NCBI GenBank assembly: GCA_030150505.1
Contig: JASLFS010000034.1
Span: forward strand, 1-6,962
Reading direction: 5' to 3'
From: Vitreoscilla sp.
GTDB taxonomy: Bacteria; Pseudomonadota; Gammaproteobacteria; Burkholderiales; Neisseriaceae
Length of the DNA stretch: 6,962 nt
How positions within the stretch are numbered: the first letter of the stretch is position 1; the number at the start of each line of letters is the position of its first letter. This document shows positions 1 to 5,834 of this stretch, piece by piece. The position numbers and the translations under genes were made by a program. The notes under the pieces were generated by a model, which worked only from the letters and a program-made list of their open reading frames with translations, was not told where the DNA came from and did no database searches.

Positions 1-1
1 G

Positions 2-343
2 GAAGCGGATGTTGGCTTTCATCAAGCTGTTGCAGAAGCTTCGCATAATATACTATTTGCCCAGTTTTCAGGCAGCCTATTAAGGGTTTTGCATTCACAC
101 ACAAAAACCAACTTAGGCAATATGTTTTCCGTTGCGGATTTAAAAACAGAGCTTTCGACTCAACACCATGAAATTTTTATGGCCATTAAAAAACAGCAAC
201 CGAGCAAAGCCAGAAAAGTAGCGCAAGCGCATATTGATTTTATTGAGCGCTCATTGCAAACCTACCGTGATGTTTTACAAAGAGAATCCATCTCTCAAGC
301 CATTGCTCAAAATGAATTACAGCACATAAAGCAAAATAGATAG
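2..343 (+). CDS. GntR/FadR-family transcriptional regulator, C-terminal FCD domain (5' end outside window)
   Basis: The gene is partial. The open frame runs from the window edge for 113 residues to TAG at 341-343, so the N-terminal winged helix that would bind DNA is not seen. What remains is an FCD effector-binding domain. The opening D-x3-H motif (D3 and H7 of the fragment) lies in the FH-x2-VAEASHN signature typical of the LldR/PdhR/GdhR group. H55 in the QHHEIF segment and H77 in AHIDFI occupy the other usual metal or ligand positions, so all four expected ligands appear to be present. FCD regulators of this group typically sense lactate, pyruvate or other small carboxylates and repress nearby catabolic genes; the actual ligand cannot be read here. 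A TTG at 89 could be mistaken for a start, but the homology-bearing frame is open well upstream of it. The DUF4298 gene follows after 37 bases, with a small inverted repeat (ATAGTA-acg-TACTAT, 340-354) in between. Confidence 0.85.
   Translation, partial: EADVGFHQAVAEASHNILFAQFSGSLLRVLHSHTKTNLGNMFSVADLKTELSTQHHEIFMAIKKQQPSKARKVAQAHIDFIERSLQTYRDVLQRESISQAIAQNELQHIKQNR
67..78 (-). other. 12-mer identical to a Neisseriaceae DNA uptake sequence dialect (AG-simDUS)
   Basis: The plus strand reads TTCAGGCAGCCT, the exact reverse complement of AGGCTGCCTGAA, the uptake-sequence dialect described for Simonsiella-type Neisseriaceae. It lies inside the GntR-family gene and encodes part of FSGSLL, so codon use alone could produce it. 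I saw no second copy in the window, which weakens the case because DUS-using genomes usually carry them densely. The match is certain; its function is a guess. Confidence 0.4.
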
Positions 344-380
344 TAACGTACTATTAAGTAATAAAATGAAGGAAACAAAC

Positions 381-731
381 ATGCAAGAAAAAAGTGATTT
401 GAACCAAGCGGAAGTACAAGCTCATATCGATGAAATACAAGCACTTTATCGTGAATGGAATGCTATTGTACCTAAGCTTAGAGAAGCACGCTTAGAATGG
501 GATAAAGGCATGCAAATCATGGATAAATTATCAAAATTTTATTTTGGTGATCATTACATGAAATATTTAAATGCCATGGAAAATGGCATGGATATCGATC
601 AAACGACCGAAGGCGAATACTGCATCATGGGTCAAGATACATTATGGGATGCCATGCATGAACAACATGATATGGCTTGGGCTTGGTTAAGAGCTGGAAT
701 GCTTATCGTTGACCCAAAAAATAACGGGTAA
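381..731 (+). CDS. DUF4298-family small protein
   Basis: This is a 116-residue soluble protein with no signal peptide or membrane segment. It resembles the DUF4298 family (PF14131). The N-terminal half is a likely amphipathic helix pair rich in E, K and L. It is followed by the family-like stretch IMDKLSKFYFGDHYMKY, then G-E-Y-C-I-M-G-Q-D-TLWDAM, and a C-terminal aromatic helix containing MAWAWLRAG. The family has no established biochemical function. The ATG at 381 is preferred over the in-frame ATG at 366, because AAGGA at 369-373 sits 7 bases upstream of 381 while nothing like a Shine-Dalgarno precedes 366. The gene lies 37 bases downstream of the GntR-family gene without an obvious terminator between them, so co-transcription is possible. 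It ends 8 bases before a strong bidirectional terminator and is convergent with pilC. Confidence 0.8.
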   Translation: MQEKSDLNQAEVQAHIDEIQALYREWNAIVPKLREARLEWDKGMQIMDKLSKFYFGDHYMKYLNAMENGMDIDQTTEGEYCIMGQDTLWDAMHEQHDMAWAWLRAGMLIVDPKNNG

Positions 732-739
732 TCAAACAA

Positions 740-770
740 AAAAGGTGCCAGTTTTAACTTGGCACCTTTT
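740..770. terminator. Bidirectional Rho-independent terminator between DUF4298 gene and pilC
   Basis: A perfect 11-bp stem (AAAAGGTGCCA at 740-750, TGGCACCTTTT at 760-770) encloses a 9-base loop. The plus-strand transcript ends in TTTTATTT. The minus-strand transcript ends in an uninterrupted T-run from the A6 at 738-743. It sits between the stops of two convergent genes (731 and 783), so it can serve both. Confidence 0.93.
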
Positions 771-782
771 ATTTAATATCAT

Positions 783-3700
783 TTAGGAATGGACATTACT
801 TCGTGTAAATTTAGGTATTACTAAACGCCAAGATAAGCGTTTTAATGATATTTTTTGACCATATCTATTCAATTCAATGACTTCTATTTCTCCATTATCA
901 CCAACGGTAACAAATACCAGCCTGCCACTTTCAGTTTTAACCCAAATACCTTCTGGTGATATTGTGTTGTTTATCGTTAATACTGAGCCATCAGGAGCGT
1001 TAAGGAAAACAGATTTGTCGTATCGGCCACCATTTTTTACATCCACAGAAAGTAAGCTGGTTGCGCCTTCTATTGAACAAGTATCTACATTTTTTTTGTT
1101 AATAGGACCAATAGCTAGGAAATCCACTACCGCTTTATTCCTAATATTGGGTTGTTGAACGATTTTAAAACCTCGTTGTAATTCCAAGCGCCAGCCACGA
1201 TGAATATCGTTGTCGATATTGTTGCTAGATACTTGTAATACCTCTTGATTTTCAGGTAAATCGTTATTTTTAGTAATGTTGTTTGTGATGCTTTGTGTTA
1301 GCAAATCTGTTGTTTCAAAAACGACTTCTTCCTTGCCTTTTTCAATCAAACCATAAGCATAGTTCTGCTCTTTGGGATTGTTTTCAGGCAAATCTGATTG
1401 CGTGAAGTAACGACCAGTACCAAAAGCCAAATATGTATTATTACCAATTTTATCTAAAGTAGGGGCTGAGGTAATAGGGCGTTTGTTATCAGTTTGGAAC
1501 ATCGCTTGATTTGAATAAGCCAAATGCCAACCTTGAGCATTGTGATTAATTCTCCATAACTTACCATCTAAATCACCAACATAAATTTGCGCAACTTGCC
1601 CTTGGCCATTTTCATGAACCAGTAACTCACCCACACCATTCACGCCCAAAGGAATTTTCCAATAGTTTTTATTTAGCTGCCATGATGTATTTTGTGGTTT
1701 GGTGACATCCAGTATGAAGACATAACCTTTGCCACTTTCACTATTATAACCACCGCTCACAATAGCAATAGGTTGGTTACTTGAGTTTTTGGACATCACA
1801 ACTTTGGAAGTTGTTAAACCCAAATCATCATCATTTTGGTCAGAAAATTCCCATAAAATATTTTTTTCAGATGGGTTAGATAAATCGGTTATATCTAAAG
1901 CATAAACACTCTTATCACCACGACCTGTTGTGCCAATGAGCACAGATTTCATTTCTTGATTAATACAAACATCCGAGCTAACTGGCGAGCCATCATTTAA
2001 AAATTGATGCTCGTAATTGTTAGTAGCATAATCTTTCAACTTAGGCAGGGCAGAAGAAGGGATATAAGCCATTAATTCATGACCATCTTCATTAACAATA
2101 TGCAACATGCCATCATTGGCAGCAAATGCCATGTAATCGCCACGTTGATTGGCTTTATCCCAATTGCTAAAACGGCAAACTCCCGAATTGGCTTTAGGGG
2201 GATGAATGGTATGGATAGTCGAATTGACAACCGTGCCCAAAATATTGGTTCTTTTTCTATAAAAATTCGTTACCTCAGAATCATCACTGCCACGAATGTA
2301 ATTAATTAGCAATGGAGCTGTTTCATTCGAGACGCCTAATGAAGGCTGGAGTAATTTAGCATTTTTTTCTGCAAAAGAAACACCGGATTTATCAATACTG
2401 GAAAAGACTTTTCTATTTTGGTGTTTAAAACGGAAATCCTCCCATAAAATTTCGCTGAAGCGCCATTTAGAAGCAAAAGTTATTTCACCATTGTCTTGAA
2501 CAACCATTTCTTTGGCTAAAACATCGCCCATCCATTCTTTGCCTTGCATATTTTGATAGGTCGATTGGAAAAATAAGAAAGGTTTACCAGTTGAAGAACT
2601 GATAATTCCATTATTATTGATACCATTTGTGCCCAAAGCTGTTTGAGATGGGTCATTTGCGGTTTCGAGTAAATTAAAAGACTTTTTTAATGCTTCTTGC
2701 ATGAGGTCTGGTTGATTCGCTGGCGAGTAGTTGCGAGGAACACCTTTAGTAAATTCGGGTATGCTGGTTTCGCCAACGTGATCATCCGTCCAATCAAAGC
2801 GAGTTTCTGGCCATGGACCTGAACCATAAAAGCCACCATATTTCGCAGCTAAATAATAAGCATTTTGATTGTTTTTATAGCGATTTTTCTCAACGACATC
2901 AATAACAATAGTATTAACTATTTGTTTACCAGATAATTTATTTTCTTTAAATACTTTACCACTACGAATGTCATTAACGCGTGCCCAATAAGCTAATGCT
3001 GCTAAAGTTGCAGGAGCATTACTACTACCGACCGTCAGATTCCATTTAAAAGGATTGCCTTCTTGTTGCAAAATATCGATTAATAAATTTTTAACATTAA
3101 TTTCTGTATCATTATAGGGAATCTCTGCATTACTTAAATCAATGCCCGCAGCAGCTTCCATACCTGGTAGAGAAACTTCTTGGTGGGTAAAAGTATCGCC
3201 AATCAATACAATACTGTTACTGCGGCAAATGTTTTCTTTACTGTTTTTTTCTTCAAGATTAACCAACAAAGGATCTTCCCAATTGGTAATAACAGGGAAG
3301 CCTTCTTTTTCTTTTTGAAGCGCATTTTTTGCAGTGGTATAAGGATCGCCCGCATGTCTCAAATACCGTAAGCTAGAATAATACAACTCAGCTGTTGGGT
3401 CGAAAAGTTTATATCCAGTTGTATCGCCAGCTTTATTAACATAGTTGATAACGCCACTATTGGTAACATTGGAGTTTTTTGCATCTTCTATATCAGGATT
3501 GACATAAAACTGTCCGGTTTTGGGGTTATATTCAGGGCCAGTTTTTACATTGATATTATTAGTATTATCTTGGTTAATGTATTTCATGCGACCACGTAAA
3601 ATACCGCCTTTGGAATATCGATCACTGTTATCAAGGTAGCCAAAGATAGCAAAACGCATTTTTTTTGCATTTTCTTGCATTAACCCTTCAGGTTTGTAAT

Positions 3701-4466
3701 TGTCACCATATCTAACGCAATTGCTTTCTAAAAAGCCTTGTTTGCAGACTTCTACAACGGTGGGCAAGGTCAGTATAGCTGGTGACTGCTCATCATCTTC
3801 ATCGGCATATATATTTAATCTAAAATAAAGACGTTTGATTGCAAATTTAGGCAAATCAGATAAATAATGAGGAAGAATATTTTTTAATTCTTCTTTTGAT
3901 AAATCAACATAACGGGTTCCAAAATAACCATTATTACCACCAGCAACACGAACGGAGCGCAGGTAAGTTTTATTAATCAGGTCGCCTTGCTCATAATTGC
4001 TTGGTTTATTATCATTATTACCAATACCATAAGCTCGGTTGCCCCCAGTTAAACTTTGGCGGTAAATATCGAGCCCGCTCATTATCGCCCAGTTTAAGAA
4101 GTTGCCACTATAATGGCTCTCTCCAGGGCATAAACCCACTTGGGTACCTTTGGTTATTGCTGGTTTGACAGGTGTAAAATGCTTACCATTTATATTTTCA
4201 TAACACATTTCATTGTTATAATAACCGATAAACTTTCTACTTAAGTGTTGGGTATCAAACACTTTAATATCCGTATAAGCTCTACCAGCTGTTGGCGCCT
4301 CAATTGATAAATCGAGAATAACATTCGCACCATAATTAAGCGTAATGCCAGAAAGGGGGAAAGGAGAGAAATCTACACTGTCATTTTTGGCTGCGAGTGC
4401 TCCAGCACTGGTTAAAATGCCCAAAAACCCAAGACTAATATAGTTTAGAATGTATTTATTGTTCAT
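783..4466 (-). CDS. pilC: PilC/PilY1-family type IV pilus tip adhesin / biogenesis protein
   Basis: A 1227-residue exported protein of the PilC/PilY1 family, which acts at the pilus tip and outer membrane in type IV pilus assembly, retraction balance and adhesion. A signal peptide is clear: MNNKYILNYI, then hydrophobic SLGFLGILTSAGALA, with cleavage near residue 25. The N-terminal third carries the conserved block Y-x7-CY...FTP...C...SGNFLNWAIMSGLD (about residues 60-140). CRSNSIVLIGDTF lies near residue 412 and precedes a leucine-proline-glycine (LPG). The C-terminal beta-propeller shows FAANDGMLH...AYIPSSALPKL (about 778-812), WEFSDQNDDDLG (about 870) and YVGDLDGKLWRIN (about 962), and ends in the typical KRLSWR. 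A vWA MIDAS is not evident: DLSIE (52-56) stands where DxSxS might be. The frame can be extended to ATG at 4496 or TTG at 4502. I chose 4466 because it gives an ordinary signal peptide and the best -10 (4510-4515) would leave almost no leader for the others; its Shine-Dalgarno is weak. No minor pilin genes adjoin it, as for orphan pilC genes of Neisseriaceae. Confidence 0.9.
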   Translation of the reverse strand: MNNKYILNYISLGFLGILTSAGALAAKNDSVDFSPFPLSGITLNYGANVILDLSIEAPTAGRAYTDIKVFDTQHLSRKFIGYYNNEMCYENINGKHFTPVKPAITKGTQVGLCPGESHYSGNFLNWAIMSGLDIYRQSLTGGNRAYGIGNNDNKPSNYEQGDLINKTYLRSVRVAGGNNGYFGTRYVDLSKEELKNILPHYLSDLPKFAIKRLYFRLNIYADEDDEQSPAILTLPTVVEVCKQGFLESNCVRYGDNYKPEGLMQENAKKMRFAIFGYLDNSDRYSKGGILRGRMKYINQDNTNNINVKTGPEYNPKTGQFYVNPDIEDAKNSNVTNSGVINYVNKAGDTTGYKLFDPTAELYYSSLRYLRHAGDPYTTAKNALQKEKEGFPVITNWEDPLLVNLEEKNSKENICRSNSIVLIGDTFTHQEVSLPGMEAAAGIDLSNAEIPYNDTEINVKNLLIDILQQEGNPFKWNLTVGSSNAPATLAALAYWARVNDIRSGKVFKENKLSGKQIVNTIVIDVVEKNRYKNNQNAYYLAAKYGGFYGSGPWPETRFDWTDDHVGETSIPEFTKGVPRNYSPANQPDLMQEALKKSFNLLETANDPSQTALGTNGINNNGIISSSTGKPFLFFQSTYQNMQGKEWMGDVLAKEMVVQDNGEITFASKWRFSEILWEDFRFKHQNRKVFSSIDKSGVSFAEKNAKLLQPSLGVSNETAPLLINYIRGSDDSEVTNFYRKRTNILGTVVNSTIHTIHPPKANSGVCRFSNWDKANQRGDYMAFAANDGMLHIVNEDGHELMAYIPSSALPKLKDYATNNYEHQFLNDGSPVSSDVCINQEMKSVLIGTTGRGDKSVYALDITDLSNPSEKNILWEFSDQNDDDLGLTTSKVVMSKNSSNQPIAIVSGGYNSESGKGYVFILDVTKPQNTSWQLNKNYWKIPLGVNGVGELLVHENGQGQVAQIYVGDLDGKLWRINHNAQGWHLAYSNQAMFQTDNKRPITSAPTLDKIGNNTYLAFGTGRYFTQSDLPENNPKEQNYAYGLIEKGKEEVVFETTDLLTQSITNNITKNNDLPENQEVLQVSSNNIDNDIHRGWRLELQRGFKIVQQPNIRNKAVVDFLAIGPINKKNVDTCSIEGATSLLSVDVKNGGRYDKSVFLNAPDGSVLTINNTISPEGIWVKTESGRLVFVTVGDNGEIEVIELNRYGQKISLKRLSWRLVIPKFTRSNVHS

Positions 4467-4509
4467 TTTAAGAAATAGCCTATATAAATATGTCATTACC
4501 AATGCGCTT

Positions 4510-4515
4510 ATTATA
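4510..4515 (-). promoter_or_regulatory. Candidate -10 element of pilC
   Basis: The minus strand reads a perfect TATAAT here. Transcription would start near 4503, giving a leader of about 36 bases to the chosen pilC start. No good -35 lies 16-18 bases upstream; a TTGAAA at 4542-4547 is too far away (26 bases). The promoter therefore either needs an activator or is a chance AT-rich match. Confidence 0.4.
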
Positions 4516-4646
4516 ATGGAATTTAATATTTAATATAGTTATTTCAAATATTAAATGAATAGATGGTTTTTACTATATAAATGATTTTATATGAAAAACT
4601 GGATTGGGCATGCAATTTTGAAATAGGCTAAAAGCCGCGAATAAAC

Positions 4647-4675
4647 AAAAAAAGGCCACCAATAAGGTGGCCTTT
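4647..4675 (-). terminator. Rho-independent terminator, minus strand, upstream of pilC
   Basis: A perfect 10-bp stem (AAAGGCCACC at 4651-4660, GGTGGCCTTT at 4666-4675) has a 5-base loop. Read on the minus strand it ends in seven Ts (4653-4647). Read on the plus strand it is followed by TTTGCTCTT, a poor tract. It therefore mainly stops minus-strand transcripts arriving from the right, before the pilC promoter. No protein gene lies upstream for it to serve, which suggests a small RNA. Confidence 0.85.
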
Positions 4676-4700
4676 GCTCTTGATGTGTATTGTTGTTTTG

Positions 4701-4718
4701 TACAAGTATTTACTTGTA
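4701..4718. repeat. 18-bp palindrome upstream of terminator B
   Basis: TACAAGTA-tt-TACTTGTA is a perfect palindrome with 8-bp arms and a 2-base centre. It could be a protein-binding site in DNA or a short hairpin in a minus-strand RNA ending at 4647. Confidence 0.6.
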
Positions 4719-4782
4719 TTTGGATATATGACTAAAACGTTTATATATAGTTCATATTTTAAGACGAATACCAAACGAAATA

Positions 4783-4796
4783 TTGTTTTGAATCAA
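4783..4796 (-). promoter_or_regulatory. FNR/ANR-like site, 9 of 10 consensus positions
   Basis: The minus strand reads TTGATTCAAAACAA against TTGAT-N4-ATCAA, differing only at one base of the second half-site. The nearest -10-like hexamer (TATGAA, 4751-4756) is about 4 bases farther than class II spacing requires. In such AT-rich DNA a single-mismatch site can arise by chance. Confidence 0.3.
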
Positions 4797-4822
4797 CATA
4801 TCTGAGCTACATGCATCGCAAT

Positions 4823-4847
4823 AAAAAAACCGCCACGAGGGCGGTTT
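4823..4847 (-). terminator. Rho-independent terminator, minus strand, of candidate small RNA A
   Basis: An 8-bp stem (AAACCGCC at 4827-4834, GGCGGTTT at 4840-4847) has a 5-base loop (ACGAG on plus, CTCGT on minus). On the minus strand it is followed by a run of seven Ts (4829-4823, three of them in the stem). On the plus strand the tract is only TTTGG, so it works on the minus strand. There is no protein-coding gene upstream on that strand within the window. Confidence 0.85.
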
Positions 4848-4950
4848 GGAAAAGAGATACTAAGTTAGTAGTAATTATTACTTGGATATTGTAAGGATTG
4901 CATAATTTGTAATGATTTTATTTTTACCAAGTTGGTTACCAATTTTTATG

Positions 4951-4980
4951 CTTTCATTCTATATGCATTTTGAATGAAAG
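4951..4980. repeat. Inverted repeat, 9-bp arms; 5' stem-loop of candidate small RNA A
   Basis: CTTTCATTC (4951-4959) and GAATGAAAG (4972-4980) are perfect reverse complements separated by 12 bases. Placed immediately after the predicted minus-strand start, it would give a structured 5' end that protects the RNA from degradation. It could instead be an operator. Confidence 0.6.
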
Positions 4981-4991
4981 TAAATTATCTT

Positions 4992-4997
4992 TTTATA
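4992..4997 (-). promoter_or_regulatory. -10 element of candidate small RNA A promoter
   Basis: The minus strand reads TATAAA, five of six consensus bases. The first base is 31.5 bp from the centre of the FNR box, about 2 bp more than the ideal for activation from -41.5. That puts the box near -42 to -44. There is no separate good -35, as expected for an activator-dependent class II promoter. Confidence 0.45.
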
Positions 4998-5021
4998 TTT
5001 TATGTTAATTAAATTACATAT

Positions 5022-5035
5022 TTGATTTTTATCAA
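5022..5035. promoter_or_regulatory. Perfect FNR/ANR (CRP-FNR family) binding site
   Basis: TTGAT-TTTT-ATCAA matches the FNR consensus at all ten positions. The symmetry extends to 8-bp arms (5019-5038, TATTTGAT/ATCAAATA). FNR is the oxygen-labile iron-sulfur activator of anaerobic and microaerobic genes. Its spacing fits a minus-strand promoter with a -10 at 4992-4997. It lies about 188 bp upstream of the probable start for the YfbU-family gene, too far for direct class I or II activation of that gene. Confidence 0.7.
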
Positions 5036-5180
5036 ATAATTGCTGTTAGAAAGTCATCTGGATATTTCAGGGTTTAACTATTTTCCATTTAGTAAAAATA
5101 AGTTTTTTATATTTTAATAAAGTCATTTTTAGTAAATATTTTAATCACACAAATAGTGGAATTTTTTTATAATTTTATTT

Positions 5181-5210
5181 ATGACATATATTTATTTGTG
5201 CTAGTATAAA
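5181..5210 (+). promoter_or_regulatory. Sigma70-type promoter of the YfbU-family gene
   Basis: ATGACA (5181-5186, five of six for -35) and TATAAA (5205-5210, five of six for -10) are separated by 18 bases. Transcription would begin near 5217, leaving a leader of about 25 bases that carries the ribosome binding site AGAGG at 5231-5235. Confidence 0.6.
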
Positions 5211-5241
5211 TTCATAGTTATCAACGACTCAGAGGTATAAT

Positions 5242-5766
5242 ATGGCATTAAAACCTGTGGAAAAATTAATTGTTGGTATGTTGTGCGATTTATCGAAAGA
5301 TCGAACTGAGCGCATTATCAATTATCCATTAATTGAAACAATGCTAATCAAAGATCAAGCATGGGAAGTTGATTGGGATGCTTTTATAAATGGCATTAGT
5401 GGGCATGATATTAAAAAATCAAGATTAGTCGTTGAAATTTTAGATATGTGCATGGTTATATGTGAGTCCTATCACTATTTAAGCGATGAAGATCAAGAAG
5501 AATTTATGATATTTAATGATGGGCAACCATTTATTTTCTATGGATTTTGTCCTAATTTAGAGCGTGAGTATTATGAGCTAGAACAATTGTATTTATACAG
5601 CAGTGAGTATTATCAACCATTAAGGCATCCTGATGGCATTGGTGGAAATGGATTAAAGCTTCCTCGGTATTTGAGAATATTGCGTACTTATAAAAAGCTA
5701 TTATCTAAATCCTCAAGTCTAAAAAGAATAACCAAAAATGGTTTAATTGAAATTATATCTGTTTAA
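5242..5766 (+). CDS. YfbU-family (UPF0304-like) protein
   Basis: A 174-residue soluble protein. The opening LKPVEKLIVGMLCDLSK resembles the YfbU pattern of an early VEKLIL-type helix. Further family landmarks follow in order: LVVEILDMCMVICESYHYLSDED (62-84), F-I-F-YGFCPN-x-E-x-EYY (97-111), and PRYLRILRTYKKLL (141-154), with a short C-terminal helix ending IEIISV. In most relatives the middle motif is GFD-x-N; here a cysteine replaces the aspartate. E. coli YfbU has no settled biochemical role, though it has been linked to stress-induced death phenotypes, so no function is assigned. The start is well supported: AGAGG lies 6 bases before ATG at 5242, and a plausible promoter precedes it. The gene is divergent from pilC across 740 bases. 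It lies 68 bases upstream of the lipoprotein gene with no terminator between, so the two may share a transcript. Confidence 0.8.
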   Translation: MALKPVEKLIVGMLCDLSKDRTERIINYPLIETMLIKDQAWEVDWDAFINGISGHDIKKSRLVVEILDMCMVICESYHYLSDEDQEEFMIFNDGQPFIFYGFCPNLEREYYELEQLYLYSSEYYQPLRHPDGIGGNGLKLPRYLRILRTYKKLLSKSSSLKRITKNGLIEIISV

Positions 5767-5834
5767 AAACTGATTCTTCATTTATTTTTTGCATTACACT
5801 TAGCTTAATTGATATTTTTACAAAAGGGTTGTTT

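Larger units (their letters stand above)
4647..4740 (-). ncRNA. Candidate second small RNA (B), 5' end uncertain
   Basis: This is inferred from a strong minus-strand terminator with no protein gene upstream of it. The stretch contains a palindrome (4701-4718) able to fold before the terminator, and no start codon with a ribosome binding site. Possible -10 elements (TATATA or TATAAA within 4740-4749) would start it near 4733-4740. The FNR-like site at 4783-4796 does not sit at a standard distance from these, so its role is doubtful. The alternative is that the hairpin only insulates pilC, or backs up terminator A. Confidence 0.3.
4823..4986 (-). ncRNA. Candidate FNR-activated small RNA (A), about 160 nt
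   Basis: The call rests on four minus-strand signals in the right order: a perfect FNR box (5022-5035), a TATAAA -10 (4992-4997), a transcript free of credible reading frames, and a GC-rich terminator with a T-run (4823-4847). The predicted RNA starts near 4985-4987. It would begin with a 9-bp stem-loop (CTTTCATTC/GAATGAAAG, 4951-4980), followed by a TTGG/CCAA repeat segment (4924-4942) that can pair in two exclusive ways. An unstructured AU-rich middle then contains UCCUUAC (4897-4891) and UCUCUUUUCC (4857-4848), both complementary to Shine-Dalgarno-like purine stretches. Hfq-dependent FNR small RNAs such as FnrS and AniS have similar logic. I see no primary-sequence identity that would allow naming it. 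The start is approximate. Confidence 0.5.
4503..5241. other. 740-base AT-rich intergenic region with regulatory and small-RNA signals
   Basis: No convincing protein gene lies between pilC and the YfbU-family gene. From left to right the region holds a likely pilC -10, a minus-strand terminator (4647-4675), an 18-bp palindrome (4701-4718), an FNR-like site (4783-4796) and a second minus-strand terminator (4823-4847). It continues with repeats and a stem-loop (4924-4980), a perfect FNR/ANR consensus (5022-5035), and the promoter of the YfbU-family gene (5181-5210). The stretch 5040-5180 is AT-rich and I see nothing definite in it. Confidence 0.8.

Noticed and set aside
877..1158. Plus-strand open frame opposite the 3' part of pilC (93 codons)
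   Set aside because: It is antisense to strongly conserved propeller coding sequence, has no ribosome binding site and resembles no known protein.
2079..2309. Plus-strand open frame of 76 codons opposite pilC
   Set aside because: It is a shadow of the pilC frame, lies over the conserved NDGMLH region and shows no start signals.
3180..3371. Plus-strand open frame of 63 codons with FFF-rich sequence
   Set aside because: The phenylalanine runs are simply the reverse of lysine/glutamate codons in pilC.
4351..4362. C5 homopolymer near the 5' end of pilC, considered as a phase-variation tract like that of Neisseria pilC
   Set aside because: Five bases is too short to slip often, it lies outside the signal peptide, and the frame is intact.
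4591..4626. Eleven-codon plus-strand micro-ORF (MKNWIGHAILK)
   Set aside because: It has no ribosome binding site or promoter and is within chance expectation for this length.
4862..4904. Short minus-strand frame MQSLQYPSNNYY inside candidate small RNA A, considered as a small protein or gene remnant
   Set aside because: Twelve codons, no Shine-Dalgarno before the ATG, and no similarity I recognise. The surrounding RNA signals are better explained as non-coding.
5022..5035. FNR box as the direct regulator of the YfbU-family gene
   Set aside because: It is about 188 bp from the probable start of that gene, while the spacing to a minus-strand -10 is near the class II distance.
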